Of a DNA stretch of 64,000 nt, positions 56,287 to 64,000 are shown in pieces. Position 1 is the first letter of the stretch, and each line of letters begins with the position of its first letter. The notes below the pieces were generated by a model. It was not told where the DNA came from and ran no database searches. It worked only from the letters and a program-made list of their open reading frames with translations. The translations under genes and the position numbers were made by a program. Source of the DNA: Pseudomonadota bacterium (GTDB taxonomy: Bacteria > Pseudomonadota > Alphaproteobacteria > Sphingomonadales > Sphingomonadaceae); the NCBI GenBank assembly GCA_021794525.1, contig JAJYQP010000001.1:1-64000 (forward strand), in the 5' to 3' direction.

Positions 56287-57404
56287 CCCTTCAGTCTCTC
56301 GCTCACCACCGCGCCGCCCCTGGTTAGCCGCACGGCATCGCCGATTTCCTCGTCGAGCACCGGACGCCCAGCCTCCTTGTCCCAGAAGGCAGAGAGGAAG
56401 TTGAAGAGGTTGCGCGAATAAAGCGCGCTGGCGTCCGCCGCCAGATGCGTCGCGGTGTTGGAAAAGCCGATGATTTTTACGCCGTGCTTCTCGCTGACCT
56501 GGTCGGCGACCGAGCCCTCGACATTGCCGCCCTGTGACACCGCGAGATCGAAAATCACGCTGCCCGGCTTCATGCTGGCGATCTGCGCGTCCGAAACCAG
56601 TCGCGGTGCCGCGCGTCCCGGAATGAGAGCGGTGGTGATCACGATGTCCTGTTTCGAGATATGCGAACTCACCAGCTCGGCCTGCGCCTGCTGGTATTCC
56701 TCGCTCATTTCGGTGGCATAGCCGCCCGCACCCTCGCCTTCGATCCCCGCGACGCTCTCGACGAAAACCGGCTTGGCGCCTAGCGACTGGATCTGCTCCC
56801 TGGTTGCGCTGCGCACGTCGGTCGCGGAGACCTGCGCGCCGAGCCTTCGCGCGGTGGCGATCGCCTGAAGTCCCGCGACGCCGACGCCCATCACGAAGAC
56901 CTTGGCCGCCTGGACGGTGCCCGCGGCGGTCATCATCATCGGGAAAGCGCGGCCATAGGCGTCCGCCGCTGCGATCACCGCCTTGTAGCCCGCGAGGTTC
57001 GCCTGGCTGGACAGCACGTCCATGCTCTGCGCGCGGGTGATGCGCGGCATGAATTCCATTGCGAGCGCTTCGTAACCGCCTTGCGCGTAGCTTTCGACCC
57101 GGCTGCGTTCGCGGAACGGATCGAACATCGCCGCGACCCAGGCACCGGGCTTCGCGCCCTTGAGCAGCGCCAGGTCGGGAGCGACCACGCCAAGCACGAT
57201 GTCGGCATCCTTGGCGACCGCGGCGGCACCGCCCACTTCGGCCCCCGCCTCGCGATAGGCCTCGTCCGGGATCGAGGCACGCACGCCCGCGCCCGCCTCG
57301 ACCGCCACGCTGGCGCCGAGAGCGGCGAACTTCTTCGCCGTTTCAGGCGTCGCCGCGACCCGGCTCTCGCCATCCGCTCGTTCTGTGAGGACGGCGATTT
57401 TCAA
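56283..57404 (-). CDS. pntA1: NAD(P) transhydrogenase subunit alpha part 1 (NAD-binding)
   Basis: The 373-residue soluble domain binds NADH. It starts at TTG 57404 with KIAVLTERADGESRVAATPE, and has AMEFMPRITRAQSMDVLSSQ, the nucleotide loop VMGVGVAGLQAIATARRLGA, and VITTALIPGRAAPRLV. It ends without membrane helices, as expected for the split form. A 43-residue oxidase peptide gene lies 4 bases upstream. Confidence 0.97.
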   Translation of the reverse strand: MKIAVLTERADGESRVAATPETAKKFAALGASVAVEAGAGVRASIPDEAYREAGAEVGGAAAVAKDADIVLGVVAPDLALLKGAKPGAWVAAMFDPFRERSRVESYAQGGYEALAMEFMPRITRAQSMDVLSSQANLAGYKAVIAAADAYGRAFPMMMTAAGTVQAAKVFVMGVGVAGLQAIATARRLGAQVSATDVRSATREQIQSLGAKPVFVESVAGIEGEGAGGYATEMSEEYQQAQAELVSSHISKQDIVITTALIPGRAAPRLVSDAQIASMKPGSVIFDLAVSQGGNVEGSVADQVSEKHGVKIIGFSNTATHLAADASALYSRNLFNFLSAFWDKEAGRPVLDEEIGDAVRLTRGGAVVSERLKG

Positions 57405-57408
57405 AGGA

Positions 57409-57540
57409 TCAGGCGATCAGCCAGATCACGAAGGCGGTGATCAGGGCGATCACCGGGACCGAGTACTTCAGAAGCGCCAGGAAAGACGCGTAGGTGCGGT
57501 TCGCCGCGTTCATGTCGTTGGCCGAGCCCATGCCGGTCAT
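57409..57540 (-). CDS. aa3-type cytochrome c oxidase subunit IV-like peptide
   Basis: The 43-residue product, starting MTGMGSANDMNAANRTYASF, has one transmembrane helix (VPVIALITAFVIWLI) preceded by LALLKYS. This matches the small subunit IV of bacterial aa3 oxidases (TY-x-F-x-x-L-x-K pattern). It stands 4 bases ahead of pntA1, apparently its first partner in the operon; this linkage is common in alphaproteobacteria. No other oxidase subunit is in the window. Confidence 0.8.
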   Translation of the reverse strand: MTGMGSANDMNAANRTYASFLALLKYSVPVIALITAFVIWLIA

Positions 57541-57739
57541 CCCCTTGAAAAATTCGCGCCGTTATCGGCTGTAGGGGATGCTCTATCGCGGCCATCCGTC
57601 ATTCTCAAGCCCGCGTGCGGGAATGGGCCAAATCCCGATCCGGGACAGGTTTAACCGCCTCTTCATCCTCGGCTGCTATTCCCTCCCCAGACACGGTTGC
57701 GGCCCCGGCTGCGAGAGACGGACCACAGGCACAAGTTCG

Positions 57740-59158
57740 ATGGCGAGTACCGATTCCCGTTTACTGCTTCTGATCGACGACGAGCCGGCGCAGAGTCGGC
57801 TCATTGCCGCGCTGGCCGCGCGTGAAGGCTACCGCGCCATCGTCGCCGCCACTGCGGAGGAGGGGCTCGAGCGCCTTGCCGGCGAGGAGGGCGAGCAGGT
57901 TGCCGTGATCCTCGTGGACCAGTGGGTGCCGGGCGAGGACGCCTGCGAGTTCATTCGCCAGCTCAAGGCTGCGAAACCGGATGTGCCCGTGCTGCTGCTC
58001 ACGGCCAGCACCTCGCCGCTGCTCGCGGTCGAGGCGATGCGCGCGGGCGCCACCGACTATCTCATCAAGCCGATCGCGCCCGAGCGACTGCAACAGGCGC
58101 TGCACGCGGCAGGCCTGCGCGAACAGCCGCGGGCAGAGCTCCAGCCGCTCGCCGAAAAGCTCAGCTCCCCGCTCGATTTCGACGCCATGATCGGCACCGC
58201 GCCGCCGTTCCGCACCGCGCTCGCCAAGGCGGCGACGGCCGCGCGCGGGCACGGCCACGTGCTGGTCGAAGGCGAGAGCGGCACCGGCAAGGATATGCTC
58301 GTTCGGGCGATGCACGCCGCCTCGGCGCGCTCCAAAGCACCGACGCGGGCCATCAATGTCGGCGCGATGCCCGCCAGCACCCTCGAATCGCTACTGTTCG
58401 GCCATGAACGCGGGGCCTTTCCGGGCGCCTTCGACCGCCAGGTCGGGCTGCTCCAGCTGTGCGACGGCGGAACGCTGATCCTCGACGAAATCGACCGGCT
58501 CGAACCCGCAATCCAGCTTCGCCTCGCCGAAGTGCTGTCCCGCCGGGTGGTTCGTCCTACCGGGGCGAGCCACGGCTTCCGGATCGACGTGCGCATCCTT
58601 GCTGCGAGCGACCGCCCGCTCGACGAGCTTAGGCTCTCGAGCGAGTTCGACGCTGGCCTTGCCGCCCTGCTCGGCGCGACCCGCATCGTCCTGCCGCCGC
58701 TCCGCGACCGTGCGGGGGACATCCCCGCCCTCACTCGCTATTTCCTGAACAAGATCGGCGCGCAGCCGGGCCTTCGGCAGCATTCGATTGCCGACAGCGC
58801 CTTGTCGCTGCTCGAAGCCTACGACTGGCCGGGCAACGTTCGCCAGCTCCAGGCGGTGCTGTTCCGCGCGGCGGTGTTCTGTGACGGCGAATCGCTGTCT
58901 GCCGATTGCTTCCCTCAATTGTCCGAGATGCTTGGGGGGCAGGAGAACCGCACCGACAAGCGCCAGCGCGGCCTCGGCGTGATGCTTTATACCGATGACG
59001 GGAACCTTCGCGCGCTCGAGGATATCGAGGCCGACATCATCCGCCTCGCCATCGGCCATTATCGGGGCCGCATGACCGAGGTCGCCCGCCGCCTCGGCAT
59101 CGGGCGCTCGACCCTCTATCGCAAGCTGGGCGAACTGGGAATCGACAGCGCCGCGTAA
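57740..59158 (+). CDS. NtrC-family response regulator with altered GAFTGA loop
   Basis: The 472-residue protein has a receiver domain (Asp13/14, phospho-Asp60, Thr88, Lys110), an AAA+ domain with Walker A GESGTGK (178-184) and Walker B TLILDE (to 250), and a Fis-type HTH, MTEVARRLGIGRSTLYRKLG, at the C-terminus. The sigma-54 contact loop reads GAFPGA (225-230) instead of GAFTGA; the Thr that touches sigma-54 is Pro. It may not activate sigma-54 in the standard way. No paired kinase is adjacent. ATG 57740 was chosen because the receiver begins there. Confidence 0.92.
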   Translation: MASTDSRLLLLIDDEPAQSRLIAALAAREGYRAIVAATAEEGLERLAGEEGEQVAVILVDQWVPGEDACEFIRQLKAAKPDVPVLLLTASTSPLLAVEAMRAGATDYLIKPIAPERLQQALHAAGLREQPRAELQPLAEKLSSPLDFDAMIGTAPPFRTALAKAATAARGHGHVLVEGESGTGKDMLVRAMHAASARSKAPTRAINVGAMPASTLESLLFGHERGAFPGAFDRQVGLLQLCDGGTLILDEIDRLEPAIQLRLAEVLSRRVVRPTGASHGFRIDVRILAASDRPLDELRLSSEFDAGLAALLGATRIVLPPLRDRAGDIPALTRYFLNKIGAQPGLRQHSIADSALSLLEAYDWPGNVRQLQAVLFRAAVFCDGESLSADCFPQLSEMLGGQENRTDKRQRGLGVMLYTDDGNLRALEDIEADIIRLAIGHYRGRMTEVARRLGIGRSTLYRKLGELGIDSAA

Positions 59159-59179
59159 AGCGCGCATTTCGGCGCGACC

Positions 59180-59458
59180 ATGTTCGCGCTGTTCACCGGC
59201 TTCATCGACCAACCCTGGCTCGCCGCCGCGCCTGCGCTGGGTTTTCTCGGGCTGTGGATGCTCACCCGCCTGCGCAGCGCGCTGACTGCCGCGGTGCTGT
59301 GGGGGCTGTACGGCGCTTGGGAATATGCGATCTGGGCGGGCCACGCCTGCTCGGGAGATTGCAACATCCGCGTCGACCTGCTGCTGATCGTGCCGGGGCT
59401 GCTGGTCGCGACCGCCATTGCGTTGATCATGGCGGTGCGCTGGGGAAGGCGAGGCTGA
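59180..59458 (+). CDS. Small membrane protein (92 aa)
   Basis: Three transmembrane segments are visible (LAAAPALGFLGLWML, LTAAVLWGLYGAWEYAIWAG, LLLIVPGLLVATAIALIMAV), with a loop GHACSGDCNIRVD containing a close Cys pair. It follows the response regulator by 21 bases on the same strand. The function is unknown. Confidence 0.7.
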   Translation: MFALFTGFIDQPWLAAAPALGFLGLWMLTRLRSALTAAVLWGLYGAWEYAIWAGHACSGDCNIRVDLLLIVPGLLVATAIALIMAVRWGRRG

Positions 59459-59614
59459 CCCCCACGCCATCGACGGCGACAAGCGCGGGTGCTAGCGCGG
59501 GCCGAACACGCAATCCGGGAATGAGACAGGTGAACTGAGGCGACCGCCGCGGCGGACAAGCGAAGTCGCGGCGCCACAAATGCCGCTGTCGTCACCTGAA
59601 TTGCGAGTGAAATC

Positions 59615-60397
59615 ATGTCGAAATTGGATGGAATGTTGTGCGTCGTCACCGGCGGCGCGCGGGGGATCGGCAAGGCCGTGTGCGCGGCCTTCGTCGCAGA
59701 AGGCGCGCGCGTGGTGCTAACGGACAGCGATGCGGACACCGGCCCCGCCGCCGCGGCGGAGCTGGGCTGCGAATGGCACTGGCTCGACGTCGCGAGCGAG
59801 GCCGACTGGGAGGCATTCGTCGCCACGTTCCCGGCGATCGACGTGCTGGTCAACAACGCCGGGATCACCGGGTTCGAGGATTCGCCCGGCCCGCACGATC
59901 CCGAACACGCCAGCCTTGCCGAATGGCACCGTGTCCACGCCGTCAACACCGATGGCTGCTTCCTCGGCTGCCGCTATGCCCTGCGCGCGATGAAGGCGAA
60001 GGGGACGGGCTCGATCATCAACATGTCCTCGCGCTCGGGCCTCGTCGGCATTCCCGGCGCGGCGGCCTATGCGGCGAGCAAGGCGGCGATCCGCAACCAT
60101 ACCAAGTCGGTCGCGCTCTACGCCGCGCAGCAGGGCTGGCGCATCCGCTGCAATTCGGTGCATCCCGCCGCGGTGCTGACGCCCATGTGGGAGGCGCTGC
60201 TGGGCGATGGCCCCGACCTCGAGGACCGCAAGGCGGCGATGGTCAAGAACACGCCCTTGAAGCGCTTCGGCACGGTCGAGGAGGTCGCCGCGCTGTGCGT
60301 CTATCTCGCCGCGCCGGACAGCGCCTACATGACCGGGTCGGAGCTTACGCTCGACGGTGGGCTGCTGGCGGGCAGCGCCTTCTCACCCGGCGACTAG
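59615..60397 (+). CDS. Short-chain dehydrogenase/reductase
   Basis: The 260-residue protein is a classical SDR: cofactor loop [15 protein letters not shown] at about 90, active site Ser (INMSSRSG) and Tyr-x-x-x-Lys (AYAASKAA), and LTLDGG at the C-terminus. An Asp after strand 2 (LTDSDAD) favours NAD over NADP. The substrate is unknown. It overlaps the convergent folP by 4 bases. Confidence 0.93.
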   Translation: MSKLDGMLCVVTGGARGIGKAVCAAFVAEGARVVLTDSDADTGPAAAAELGCEWHWLDVASEADWEAFVATFPAIDVLVNNAGITGFEDSPGPHDPEHASLAEWHRVHAVNTDGCFLGCRYALRAMKAKGTGSIINMSSRSGLVGIPGAAAYAASKAAIRNHTKSVALYAAQQGWRIRCNSVHPAAVLTPMWEALLGDGPDLEDRKAAMVKNTPLKRFGTVEEVAALCVYLAAPDSAYMTGSELTLDGGLLAGSAFSPGD

Positions 60398-61506
60398 TGG
60401 GGCAGCTCGGAGAAGTCGGTGAGCGCCGCATCGCGCAGGCCGCGCCAGACGTTGCGCACCTGCACGGTCTCCGCAACGTCATGAACCCGCAGGAGCTGGA
60501 CGCCCGCATCCATCCCCGCCTGCGCCAGCGCGAGGCTGCCGCCAAGCCGCCGGTCGGCGGGCGCCTCGTTGCTGAGCGCGCCCACCATCCGCTTGCGGCT
60601 CGCTCCCAGCATCAGCGGGTGGCCGAGCGCGTGGAACAGCGGCAGCGCGTTCATGAGCGCGAGATTGTCGGCAAGCGACTTGCCGAAGCCGATGCCGGGA
60701 TCGAGCAGGATGGCCTCGCGCGCGATGCCAGCTTCCAGCGCCGCGTCGCGCCGCGCGCGCAGGGCGTCGAACACGTCGAAGACCACGCTGGCGTAATCGC
60801 CGCCCGCGTGCGGGTCTTCACCGGAAGCGCCCGGGGCGTGCATCAGGATCACCGGGCAGCCGCGCGCCGCAACCACCTCGGCGCTGCGGGGGTCGAAGGC
60901 GAGGCCGGAGATGTCGTTGACGAGATGCGCCCCGGCATCGAGCGCCGCCTCCATCACCGCCGATTTGCGCGTGTCCACGCCGATGGCCGCCCCCATCGCC
61001 GCGCAGCCTTCGATGGCGGGAACGACGCGGGCGATCTCGTCGCCCTCCCACACCGGCTTCGCGCCCGGGCGGGTGCTTTCGCCGCCGATGTCGAGGATTG
61101 CTGCGCCTGCCTCGAGCATCGCGGCGGCGTGCTCGCGGCCTGCTTCCGGGCTGTCGAACCTCCCGCCATCGGACATGCTGTCAGGGGTCATGTTGAGGAT
61201 GCCGACCACCTGCGGCTGGTCGAGCCTGACGGTGCGCGCGCCAAGCTGGAGCGGCGGATGCGCCATGCGCAGGTTGGCCCATTGCGCTTCGGCCTCCGCG
61301 CCGACGCTTTCCGGCAGCTCGCCCAGCACCTGCGCGATGGTATCGGGCGCGGTGAGCCAGCGCTCCACCACCGCCCCGTTCCGGCGCAGGATCACCGCGA
61401 AACGACTGGCATAGACCATGCCGCCCGCGAGGCGGACCGCATCGCCATGTTCGTGCTGCGGGCCGAGCGCGAAGCCGATGGGGCGGATATAGACGCTGTC
61501 GCTCAT
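60394..61506 (-). CDS. folP: Dihydropteroate synthase
   Basis: FolP joins p-aminobenzoate to the pterin pyrophosphate in folate synthesis and is the sulfonamide target. The 370-residue product has [29 protein letters not shown], and [15 protein letters not shown] with GASRKRM. An extra N-terminal domain of about 95 residues precedes the TIM barrel; I do not recognise its function. ATG 61506 opens the conserved reading. Confidence 0.96.
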   Translation of the reverse strand: MSDSVYIRPIGFALGPQHEHGDAVRLAGGMVYASRFAVILRRNGAVVERWLTAPDTIAQVLGELPESVGAEAEAQWANLRMAHPPLQLGARTVRLDQPQVVGILNMTPDSMSDGGRFDSPEAGREHAAAMLEAGAAILDIGGESTRPGAKPVWEGDEIARVVPAIEGCAAMGAAIGVDTRKSAVMEAALDAGAHLVNDISGLAFDPRSAEVVAARGCPVILMHAPGASGEDPHAGGDYASVVFDVFDALRARRDAALEAGIAREAILLDPGIGFGKSLADNLALMNALPLFHALGHPLMLGASRKRMVGALSNEAPADRRLGGSLALAQAGMDAGVQLLRVHDVAETVQVRNVWRGLRDAALTDFSELPH

Positions 61507-61543
61507 GCCACGCGCAATCGCCAAGCGCGGCGGGCGCGACAAG

Positions 61544-62203
61544 TCATTTCTGCGCAGGCGCCGCCGGGGTCAGCACCATGGTCCCCTTCTCGACCCTCCA
61601 CCCGTCGAGGCGCGAAAGAAGGTTCATGCCGATGATATTGGTCTCGCCGAGGCCCGGCGCGATCACCACGTCGATCCCCTCGGCAGAGATGTTGCCGAAG
61701 CGGATCTCGCTGGCGGCAGCCATCTTCGCGTTGACCGTGCCGTTCGCGGTGCGTATCTGCACCGGAATACCGCCGATGCGCGGGGCGATCCCGGCCGCCT
61801 CCGCCACGGCGGGCGACACCGCACTCAACGTCGCGCCGGTGTCGATGAGGAAATTCGCCTTGTGGCCGTTGATCGTGGCCCGGACCCAGTAATGCCCGTC
61901 GGGCGCCAAGGGCACACGGGTCTCCCCGCCGGCAACTACCTGCTCCGGCAGGCCGAGCTGCGGCACCGCGACGTCGAGCCGCGGGTCGAAGCGCGAGAGC
62001 TGGAGCACCACCGTCACCAGTATCGCGCCCAGTGCCAGCGAACTCAGCAGGTTGAGGGCGCGCCCGAAGGCGATGCGCCGCCGCACCAGTGCCGCGCCCA
62101 GCCAGCCCGCCACCATGGCCGCGATGGCCGCTATAAGAAGCTCTGAACGCGGGATCGAGCGGATGACGGAAGCGACGGCATCGAAGGAAGCGGCTAGGTC
62201 CAT
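61544..62203 (-). CDS. Retropepsin-like aspartic protease, membrane anchored
   Basis: The 219-residue product has two N-terminal transmembrane helices, then a single retropepsin-like domain with the active-site FLIDTGATLSAVSP and a later IIGMNLLSRLDGWRVE, matching the TIGR02281 type of clan AA proteases. These act as dimers; the domain is expected outside the membrane. The natural substrate is unknown. It follows folP upstream by 38 bases. Confidence 0.9.
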   Translation of the reverse strand: MDLAASFDAVASVIRSIPRSELLIAAIAAMVAGWLGAALVRRRIAFGRALNLLSSLALGAILVTVVLQLSRFDPRLDVAVPQLGLPEQVVAGGETRVPLAPDGHYWVRATINGHKANFLIDTGATLSAVSPAVAEAAGIAPRIGGIPVQIRTANGTVNAKMAAASEIRFGNISAEGIDVVIAPGLGETNIIGMNLLSRLDGWRVEKGTMVLTPAAPAQK

Positions 62204-62255
62204 TGGATCTATATAATGCGCGCGACTGCGATTGCGATGAACCCTCGCGCGATCC

Positions 62256-63254
62256 CTACGGCGCGTTGCGCGGCTCGGTCGCCTCGGCGAGGATCACGGA
62301 GAAACGCTCCGCCGCGTCGGTCCAGCGGCGGCGGACCGTCCAGCCCGCGGCATGGAGCAGGAGGTTCGCGCTGCGGCGGGTGAACTTGTGGCTGTTCTCC
62401 GTGTGGATGGTCTCCCCCTCGGCCATTTCGAACCGTTCGCCCGAGACGCTGAATTGGATGGCGCGCGTCGCCTCGAGATGCATTTCGATTCGCGCGAAAT
62501 CGTCGTTCCACCGCGCCACGTGGCGCAGCGCATCGACCGGAATGGTGCCATCCAGCTCGCGGTTGATCCGCTCGGCAAGGTTGCGGTTGAAGGCGGCGGT
62601 GACGCCTTTCGCATCGTCATAGGCCGCGACCAGCACCGCCGGGTCCTTCACGAGGTCCATGCCGATCAGCAGCATCGGCTGGACCCCGTGATCGGCCTGG
62701 AGCGTGCCGCGCATCGAGCGCAGCAGATCCACCGCGGTGCGCGGCACCATGTTGCCGATAGTGGAACCGGGGAAGAAGCCGAGCTTCGCCTGCCCCGAAA
62801 CCGCGTCGGGCAGCTCGACGTGGCGCATGAAATCGGCCTCCACCGAATAGACCGGGAGACCGGGGAACTGCCGCGCCAGCGCAGCCGCCGCCTCGCGCAG
62901 GAAATCGCCCGCGATGTCCAGCGGGACATAGGCGGCGGGCTGAATCGCGGAGAGCAGCAGCGGGGTCTTGACCGAACTGCCCGAGCCGAACTCCACCACC
63001 GCCCGCCCCGGCCCGATCGCCTCCGCGAACTCGGGACCGCGCGCCTCCAGGATCTCGGTTTCGGCGCGGGTGGGGTAATATTCCTCGAGCCGGGTGATGT
63101 CCTCGAACAGCTCCGACCCGATATCGTCGTAGAACCAGCGCGCGGGGATCGCCTTCTGGCTCTGCCGCAGGCCGGTGAGCACATCCGCGCGGAAGGCGCG
63201 GTCGACACCGCTGTGATCCCGGTCGACCAGGGCGAGGCCCTCGCGCGCGGCCAT
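62256..63254 (-). CDS. egtD: L-histidine N-alpha-methyltransferase
   Basis: EgtD trimethylates histidine to hercynine, the first step of ergothioneine synthesis. The 332-residue product has the substrate motif QKAIPARWFYDDIGSELFEDI, SAM motif VVEFGSGSSVKT, and FPGSTIGN, and ends with the HTENSHKF segment typical of EgtD. ATG 63254 overlaps the egtB stop by one base (TGATG), so the two are co-translated. Confidence 0.95.
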   Translation of the reverse strand: MAAREGLALVDRDHSGVDRAFRADVLTGLRQSQKAIPARWFYDDIGSELFEDITRLEEYYPTRAETEILEARGPEFAEAIGPGRAVVEFGSGSSVKTPLLLSAIQPAAYVPLDIAGDFLREAAAALARQFPGLPVYSVEADFMRHVELPDAVSGQAKLGFFPGSTIGNMVPRTAVDLLRSMRGTLQADHGVQPMLLIGMDLVKDPAVLVAAYDDAKGVTAAFNRNLAERINRELDGTIPVDALRHVARWNDDFARIEMHLEATRAIQFSVSGERFEMAEGETIHTENSHKFTRRSANLLLHAAGWTVRRRWTDAAERFSVILAEATEPRNAP

Positions 63255-64000
63255 CACGCGTCCTGCGCCAGCCGCAGCCCGGTGAATTGCCAGCGCTGGT
63301 GCGGGTAGAAGAAATTGCGGTAGCTGGCGCGCGAGTGGCCGCGCGGCGTGGCGCAACTCGCCCCGCGCAGCACGACCTGCCCGCTCATGAACTTGCCGTT
63401 GTATTCGCCCACCGCGCCCTCGGCGACGCGGAAGCGCGGATAGGGAAGATAGGCGCTGCGGGTGAATTGCCAGCCATCGCCGAACAGGCCGTCGCTCCCG
63501 GTGGGGAGCGGTGCGGCAGCACCGTCGAGCTGGTTGCCGCCGGCGGGGTCGTGGGCGGCCACCTCGCCCTGCTGGCCGCGCGCGACGGCTTCCCATTCCG
63601 ACTCGGTCGGCAGACGCGCGCCCGCCCAACTGGCGAAGGCATCGGCCTCGTAGAACGAAATATGAGTGACGGGCGCCTCGGGATCCCGCGCCTGCCAGCC
63701 GGCGTGGGTGAAGTGATCGCCATCACGCCAGTAGAGCGGCGCGGCGATCCCCTCCCGCTGGACCCACGCCCAGCCGTCGCTGAGCCACAGGCGCGGATCG
63801 CCATAGCCGCCATCGGCGATGAAAGCGGCCCATTCGCCATTGGTCACCAGCCGCGCGGCAAGCGCGAAGGGTTCGAGCAGAACCCGATGCGCCGGACCCT
63901 CGTTATCGAAGGCGAATCCCGGCTCCTGATGGCCGATCCGCGCGATTCCGCCTGGTTGTGAGTGCCATACAAAGCCCCTCCCCTTCAGGGGAGGGGTGGG
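63254..64000 (-). CDS. egtB: Ergothioneine biosynthesis protein EgtB (partial, start outside window)
   Basis: The reading frame is open to the window edge (249 codons). It contains FAFDNEGPAHRVLLEPFALA, RLVTNGEWAAFIADGGY, SFYEADAFASWAGARLPTESEWE, and closes with YRNFFYPHQRWQFTGLRLA, the C-terminal formylglycine-enzyme-like domain of EgtB, which joins hercynine to a thiol using oxygen. At the edge the frame passes through a REP-like palindrome (63975-63996) that would encode PPLKGRGF, so the N-terminal part may be displaced or cut. The missing 5' part prevents a decision. Confidence 0.85.
   Translation of the reverse strand, partial: PTPPLKGRGFVWHSQPGGIARIGHQEPGFAFDNEGPAHRVLLEPFALAARLVTNGEWAAFIADGGYGDPRLWLSDGWAWVQREGIAAPLYWRDGDHFTHAGWQARDPEAPVTHISFYEADAFASWAGARLPTESEWEAVARGQQGEVAAHDPAGGNQLDGAAAPLPTGSDGLFGDGWQFTRSAYLPYPRFRVAEGAVGEYNGKFMSGQVVLRGASCATPRGHSRASYRNFFYPHQRWQFTGLRLAQDA
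63975..63996. repeat. Third copy of REP-like repeat type II, inside the egtB frame
   Basis: CCCCTCCCC, TTCA, GGGGAGGGG is identical to 55161-55182. It lies within the open egtB reading frame at the window edge. Confidence 0.75.

Noticed and set aside
57601-57630. Another REP copy (CCCGC/GCGGG) upstream of the response regulator
   Set aside because: The stem is only 5 bp and the flanks are poorly matched to the other copies; it may be a decayed member.

Overview
The window is a gene-dense, high-GC chromosomal segment from an alphaproteobacterium. It most likely belongs to the order Sphingomonadales, family Erythrobacteraceae or a close relative. This placement is inferred from two large TonB-dependent receptors of sphingomonad type, a PEP-CTERM anchored protein, an SdhAF4/DUF1674 protein, an aa3-oxidase subunit IV peptide ahead of pntA, a split three-gene pnt operon, and sphingomonad-like ribosomal proteins (S12 has Arg at position 88). 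No phage, plasmid, insertion sequence or CRISPR array is visible. Two families of short palindromic (REP-like) repeats are scattered between genes.

Region 1-9.8 kb, minus strand: the str/S10 ribosomal block, read rpsL, rpsG, fusA, (TonB receptor, GNAT acetyltransferase), tuf, rpsJ, rplC. The receptor and the acetyltransferase are lodged between fusA and tuf, each transcription unit ending in its own hairpin. Region 10.2-13.2 kb, minus strand: an accessory patch whose first half is visibly AT-richer than its surroundings. It holds a DUF5131 (Gp37/Gp68) three-Cys protein, its partner TcmP, a 64-residue protein, and a Doc-type toxin with an AbrB/MazE antitoxin. The patch sits between rpsL and tRNA-Phe and is the most island-like part of the window.

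Region 13.4-24.6 kb: purC, a PEP-CTERM protein built of three phage-tail-collar repeats, a two-domain M16 lipoprotein peptidase, a second TonB receptor, purS-purQ, an RsmB-like rRNA methyltransferase and SdhAF4. Region 24.6-34.2 kb: a minus-strand run mrp, IorB-like molybdoenzyme subunit, hemH, P450, divergent from hflK-hflC-degP (membrane and envelope proteolysis). Region 34.2-40 kb: a frameshifted LuxR-type regulator, a membrane GGDEF-EAL protein, glmS and a VapBC toxin-antitoxin pair with a visible operator. Region 40.1-46.2 kb: a small polysaccharide cluster with three GT2 glycosyltransferases, a flippase and a polytopic membrane protein.

Region 46.4-53.5 kb: a lone cpaF, small membrane and lipoprotein genes, an EamA transporter, an oxidoreductase, a dGTPase-like HD protein, an alpha/beta hydrolase, and two gene relics (acyl-CoA ligase tail, beta-helix protein). 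Region 53.5-57.5 kb: the proton-translocating transhydrogenase operon, interrupted between pntA1 and pntA2 by a NucS/EndoMS-like nuclease with tight overlaps on both sides. Region 57.7-64 kb: an NtrC-like regulator whose GAFTGA loop reads GAFPGA, an SDR, folP, a retropepsin-like membrane protease and the ergothioneine genes egtD-egtB; egtB runs off the window through a REP-like repeat.

The best candidates for something new are the nuclease inside pnt, the DUF5131-TcmP-64aa module next to Doc/AbrB, the altered GAFTGA loop, and the triple tail-collar surface protein.
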